Assembly: GCA_028065725.1 (NCBI GenBank) | Contig: JAPTVL010000359.1 | Coordinates: forward strand, 1-9,624 | Reading direction: 5' to 3' | Length of the DNA: 9,624 nt | Source: Betaproteobacteria bacterium | GTDB lineage: Bacteria; Pseudomonadota; Gammaproteobacteria; Burkholderiales; Rhodocyclaceae | Shown here: piece by piece, positions 7,808 to 9,624 of the stretch | Numbering within the stretch: position 1 is the stretch's first letter | How the letters are laid out: every line of letters starts with the position of its first letter | The notes under the pieces: model-generated | Database searches by the model: none | The model's input: only the letters and a program-made list of their open reading frames with translations | Told to the model about the DNA's origin: nothing | Position numbers and translations under genes: made by a program

Positions 7808-8182
7808 ATGAAACTTCTTGAGCATCACCAACAGCGGATCGCCCCGGCCCTTAGTGTGCTTGGGGAGGTGAGTCGTTTGCGCATCCTGTGCGAACTGGGA
7901 CTGGAGTGCCGTCCGGTTACGGACATCATCGGTGCGACGGGCTTGGGGCAAACCAACGTGTCGTTCCACTTGCGCGTGTTGCGAGAGGCGGGGTTTGTCC
8001 GTGCCGAGCGTCGGGGTCCCTTTATCTATTACTGTCTCGTCGACCCTGATCTGTTGCGCATCCTGCACGACTTGAAACATTGGCTGGACGCACATCAGAC
8101 CACGGCCGCAAACGAAGCCAAACAGCGTAGCGGCTCAATTCGACACAGTTCAGCAGCGGCAAAAAGCAAGGAGGTGGCGTAA
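7808..8182 (+). CDS. ArsR/SmtB-family transcriptional regulator
   Basis: A 124-residue winged helix-turn-helix repressor of the usual ArsR length. The DNA-binding part spans about residues 36-63 (VTDIIGATGLGQTNVSFHLR, then VLREAGFV) and is followed by the wing RRGPFIYYCL. Cys28, Cys34 and Cys76 are present, but the classic ELCVCDL arsenic/cadmium box is not, so the inducer is unclear: a metal, a thiol or sulfide signal are all possible. I chose ATG 7808 because the upstream in-frame TTG 7757 and ATG 7769 fall in or before the predicted promoter and transcript start. No good Shine-Dalgarno sequence precedes ATG 7808, which is odd beside the strong sites of the next genes. The C-terminal ~25 residues are polar and probably disordered. 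It likely represses this operon and is relieved by the ligand. Confidence 0.85.
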   Translation: MKLLEHHQQRIAPALSVLGEVSRLRILCELGLECRPVTDIIGATGLGQTNVSFHLRVLREAGFVRAERRGPFIYYCLVDPDLLRILHDLKHWLDAHQTTAANEAKQRSGSIRHSSAAAKSKEVA

Positions 8183-8184
8183 TC

Positions 8185-8427
8185 ATGTGGAACTATGGAC
8201 CGTGGAGCATGTTTCCGTGGATGTGGATATTTCCGCTGACCTTCCTCATCGTAATGCTGATTTTCCTCTTCCGCGGCGGGGGAGGAGCAATGTGCGGCGG
8301 GTGGGGAATGCGTGAAAACGGAAGGCGGGAAAAAGAAGAAAGCGCAAAAGACATTCTCGACCGGCGTTACGCCCGCGGCGAGATCAGCCGCGAGGAATAC
8401 CAGCAGATGAAAAAAGACCTCGAATAA
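8185..8427 (+). CDS. Small membrane-anchored SHOCT-domain protein
   Basis: An 80-residue protein. The first 11 residues are aromatic (MWNYGPWSMFPW), residues 12-29 form one hydrophobic membrane segment (WIFPLTFLIVMLIFLF), then a Gly-rich turn with Cys37 and a charged linker lead into a SHOCT-like end at 54-80 (AKDILDRRYARGEISREEY, then QQMKKDLE). SHOCT tails are short helical modules of unclear role, common at the ends of small membrane proteins, and proteins of this layout are often found near copper-efflux genes. AAGGAGG (8168-8174), inside the end of arsR, gives a very strong ribosome site ten bases before the ATG; the gap to arsR is two bases, so both are in one operon. A role in metal or envelope stress is inference. 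Confidence 0.82.
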   Translation: MWNYGPWSMFPWMWIFPLTFLIVMLIFLFRGGGGAMCGGWGMRENGRREKEESAKDILDRRYARGEISREEYQQMKKDLE

Positions 8428-8449
8428 TTTATAGCAAAGGACATAACGA

Positions 8450-9055
8450 ATGATGCTTCAAGAACGAATGTTTCCAGCCACGATAATGCCCGACAGAAAC
8501 TGGTGGCACGCCTTATGGCCCAATCCCGACGGCGTAATCAAGGCATTGGGTATCGAGGCCGGAATGACGGTCGTCGATTTGGGTTGCGGCTACGGCTATT
8601 TCACCGCCGCCATTGCCCGGCAGGTTGGGCCAAAGGGGCGCGCCATCGGCTTCGACCTCGATCCCGCTATGCTGGAACAGGCCCAAACGGCTTGCGAGGG
8701 ACTGACGAACTGCGACTGGATTCTCGGCGATGCCATGGAGCTAAGCCGTCTGCTTGGCGCATCGGTGGACTATGTTTTGATCGCAAACACCTTCCACGGC
8801 GCGCCGGACAAGACGGCACTGGCCCGTGAGGTCACAGCAGCCTTAAAACCGGACGGCCGCTTCGCCATCGTCAATTGGCATCCGCTGCCGCGCGAAGAAA
8901 CGACTGTCCTGGGCCAGGCGCGAGGTCCCGGCACCGAACTGCGAATGTCGCCGGAGCAGACTCGCGCTGTCGTAGAGCCGGCCGGATTCAAGCTGGAAAC
9001 GCTGGTCGAGTTGCCTCCTTACCATTACGGGGCAATCTTCGTCCGCTCGAACTGA
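8450..9055 (+). CDS. Class I SAM-dependent methyltransferase
   Basis: A 201-residue soluble enzyme with a Rossmann-type methyltransferase fold. Motif I is VVDLGCGYGYFT (41-52); the acidic motif II region GFDLDPAMLEQA (67-78) would bind the SAM ribose, and GDAMEL (from 93) is the next SAM-contact loop. LKPDGRFAIVNW is the usual post-motif strand region. The substrate is not evident. It is shorter than ArsM arsenite methyltransferases and has only Cys46, Cys82 and Cys88, one of them inside motif I, so ArsM is unlikely despite the ArsR neighbour. AAAGGA (8436-8441) eight bases upstream favours ATG 8450 over 8453. The 22-base gap to the SHOCT gene suggests one transcript. Confidence 0.86.
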   Translation: MMLQERMFPATIMPDRNWWHALWPNPDGVIKALGIEAGMTVVDLGCGYGYFTAAIARQVGPKGRAIGFDLDPAMLEQAQTACEGLTNCDWILGDAMELSRLLGASVDYVLIANTFHGAPDKTALAREVTAALKPDGRFAIVNWHPLPREETTVLGQARGPGTELRMSPEQTRAVVEPAGFKLETLVELPPYHYGAIFVRSN

Positions 9056-9063
9056 CTTGAAAC

Positions 9064-9119
9064 AGGAGGGAACCATAGCCGGCGGACAAACCGAATCATT
9101 CACCAGGAGACCAATATGA
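9064..9119 (+). promoter_or_regulatory. Orphan ribosome site and coupled 14-codon frame with ATA start
   Basis: AGGAGGG (9064-9070) is as strong as any ribosome site here but is followed, four bases later, by ATA instead of ATG. The frame from this ATA (9075) runs 14 codons to a TGA at 9117-9119 that overlaps the ATG of the Met-rich gene. It could be a leader once started by ATG, a rare ATA start, or chance. Confidence 0.3.
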
Positions 9120-9520
9120 AAACGGGAGACCAGAACACCAACGCAGGCGGAGAATCACAATGCGGCTGCAAGCCCCGCAACCGGCGGAACCAGGACGCCA
9201 AGGCAAGCAGCGAATCGCAACCCGGGCAAGGCGGCGGTTCCGGCCCGATGATGATGGGCAGGGGCATGATGACTAAGATGATGGAGAAAATGATGTCCGG
9301 CATGATGACGCCGGAGGACATGCCGCGCATGATGGAAACCATGATGGACAGCGTGTTCAAGGAAATGAAGACGGAAGATCGGGTGGACTTCATGCAGAAC
9401 ATGATGCCGCGCTGCATGTCCATGATGTTCTCAGAACTTGATCCCGAGGCGCGCCGGTCACTGGCCGAGGCCATGCTTCAGCGCATGCTGGATGAGATGA
9501 AAGGTCAAATCAAGGAATAA
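9116..9520 (+). CDS. Methionine-rich 134-residue protein, possible soft-metal binder
   Basis: 27 of 134 residues are methionine. MM pairs at 51/52, 55/56, 59/60 and 63/64 repeat every four residues, as on one face of a helix, with more pairs at 72/73, 76/77, 96/97 and 103/104. The first 44 residues are hydrophilic, Gly/Ser/Asn-rich and carry a CGC motif (Cys16, Cys18); Cys100 lies in MMPRCM. No signal peptide or membrane segment is seen, so it should be cytoplasmic. Met clusters with a few Cys are the usual way to hold Cu(I) or Ag(I), so metal buffering is a reasonable inference; I recognise no named family. The C-terminal ~30 residues look like an ordinary helix. AGGAGA (9105-9110) five bases upstream supports the start. 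It ends the arsR-SHOCT-methyltransferase operon, 60 bases after the methyltransferase. Confidence 0.8.
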   Translation: MKTGDQNTNAGGESQCGCKPRNRRNQDAKASSESQPGQGGGSGPMMMGRGMMTKMMEKMMSGMMTPEDMPRMMETMMDSVFKEMKTEDRVDFMQNMMPRCMSMMFSELDPEARRSLAEAMLQRMLDEMKGQIKE

Positions 9521-9624
9521 ATTAGTCAGACTAGCTGCACTCCCCAGCCCCCGAGGACGTGCTTACGCCAGACAAATCAGCTTGCGGATGAATCGCCTAT
9601 CGGCTTTCCCGACGTGAGATCGGA
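9521..9624. other. Window end, no supported gene
   Basis: Contains an 11-base palindrome TAGTC-A-GACTA (9523-9533) just after the last stop codon, with no T-run. No frame on either strand has a ribosome site or recognisable protein sequence before the window ends. Confidence 0.5.

Noticed and set aside
7877..8065. 12-base direct repeat TTGCGCATCCTG twice inside arsR
   Set aside because: Both copies encode LRIL in amphipathic helices; best explained by protein sequence and codon choice.
8450..9055. ArsM-type arsenite methyltransferase
   Set aside because: Suggested by the ArsR neighbour, but the protein is too short and lacks the spaced conserved cysteines of ArsM; ArsR-family regulators sense many signals.
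9523..9533. Palindrome after the Met-rich gene as a terminator
   Set aside because: The 5-bp stem with one-base loop is too small and no T-run follows.
7670..9568. GCGTAAGC (7670-7677) and its inverted copy GCTTACGC (9561-9568) bracketing the ArsR operon
   Set aside because: Only eight bases match and flanks do not, which is expected by chance in this length; not enough to call element ends.
9563..9624. Possible 3' end of a minus-strand gene entering from the right edge
   Set aside because: Only about 19 codons are visible and nothing recognisable is encoded.

Overview
The window is a GC-rich, densely packed piece of proteobacterial accessory DNA. Strong GGAGG-type ribosome sites, start/stop overlaps between genes and protein styles typical of beta- or gammaproteobacteria point that way, but the sequence alone does not fix a genus. 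All genes I can support lie on the + strand. There are two blocks, separated by a hairpin-rich, mostly non-coding stretch.

Block 1 (1-7244, possibly to 7393) is a tightly coupled mobile-element operon. It begins with the 3' part of an SF1B DNA helicase of the RecD2 type, whose start lies upstream of the window. Its stop overlaps the GTG start of a 493-residue tyrosine recombinase by four bases. That gene overlaps by one base a 979-residue large tyrosine recombinase with a cysteine-rich, coiled-coil tail. This in turn overlaps by 17 bases a 231-residue small helix-turn-helix-like protein. Order, sizes and motifs of the last three fit the gamma-mobile-trio (GMT) module gmtY-gmtZ-gmtX known from Vibrio and other genomic islands. 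Both recombinases keep a full R...HxxR...H...Y catalytic set, so the module looks intact. The helicase as a fourth, translationally coupled partner is the notable extension. A 50-codon ORF overlapping the gmtX stop by ATGA may be a fifth gene.

The spacer (about 7245-7807) carries several GC-rich hairpins and direct repeats, then a good sigma70-like promoter with palindromic, operator-like AT-rich sequence just before block 2.

Block 2 (7808-9520) is a probable four-gene, self-regulated operon. It encodes an ArsR/SmtB-type repressor, a short membrane-anchored SHOCT protein, a class I SAM-dependent methyltransferase, and a 134-residue protein that is one fifth methionine with MM pairs spaced every four residues. 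The Met-rich protein and its neighbours suggest handling of a soft metal such as Cu(I) or Ag(I); that is inference. The block is placed where cargo of a GMT-type island would sit, so it may be mobile-element cargo. The last ~100 bases hold no gene I can support.
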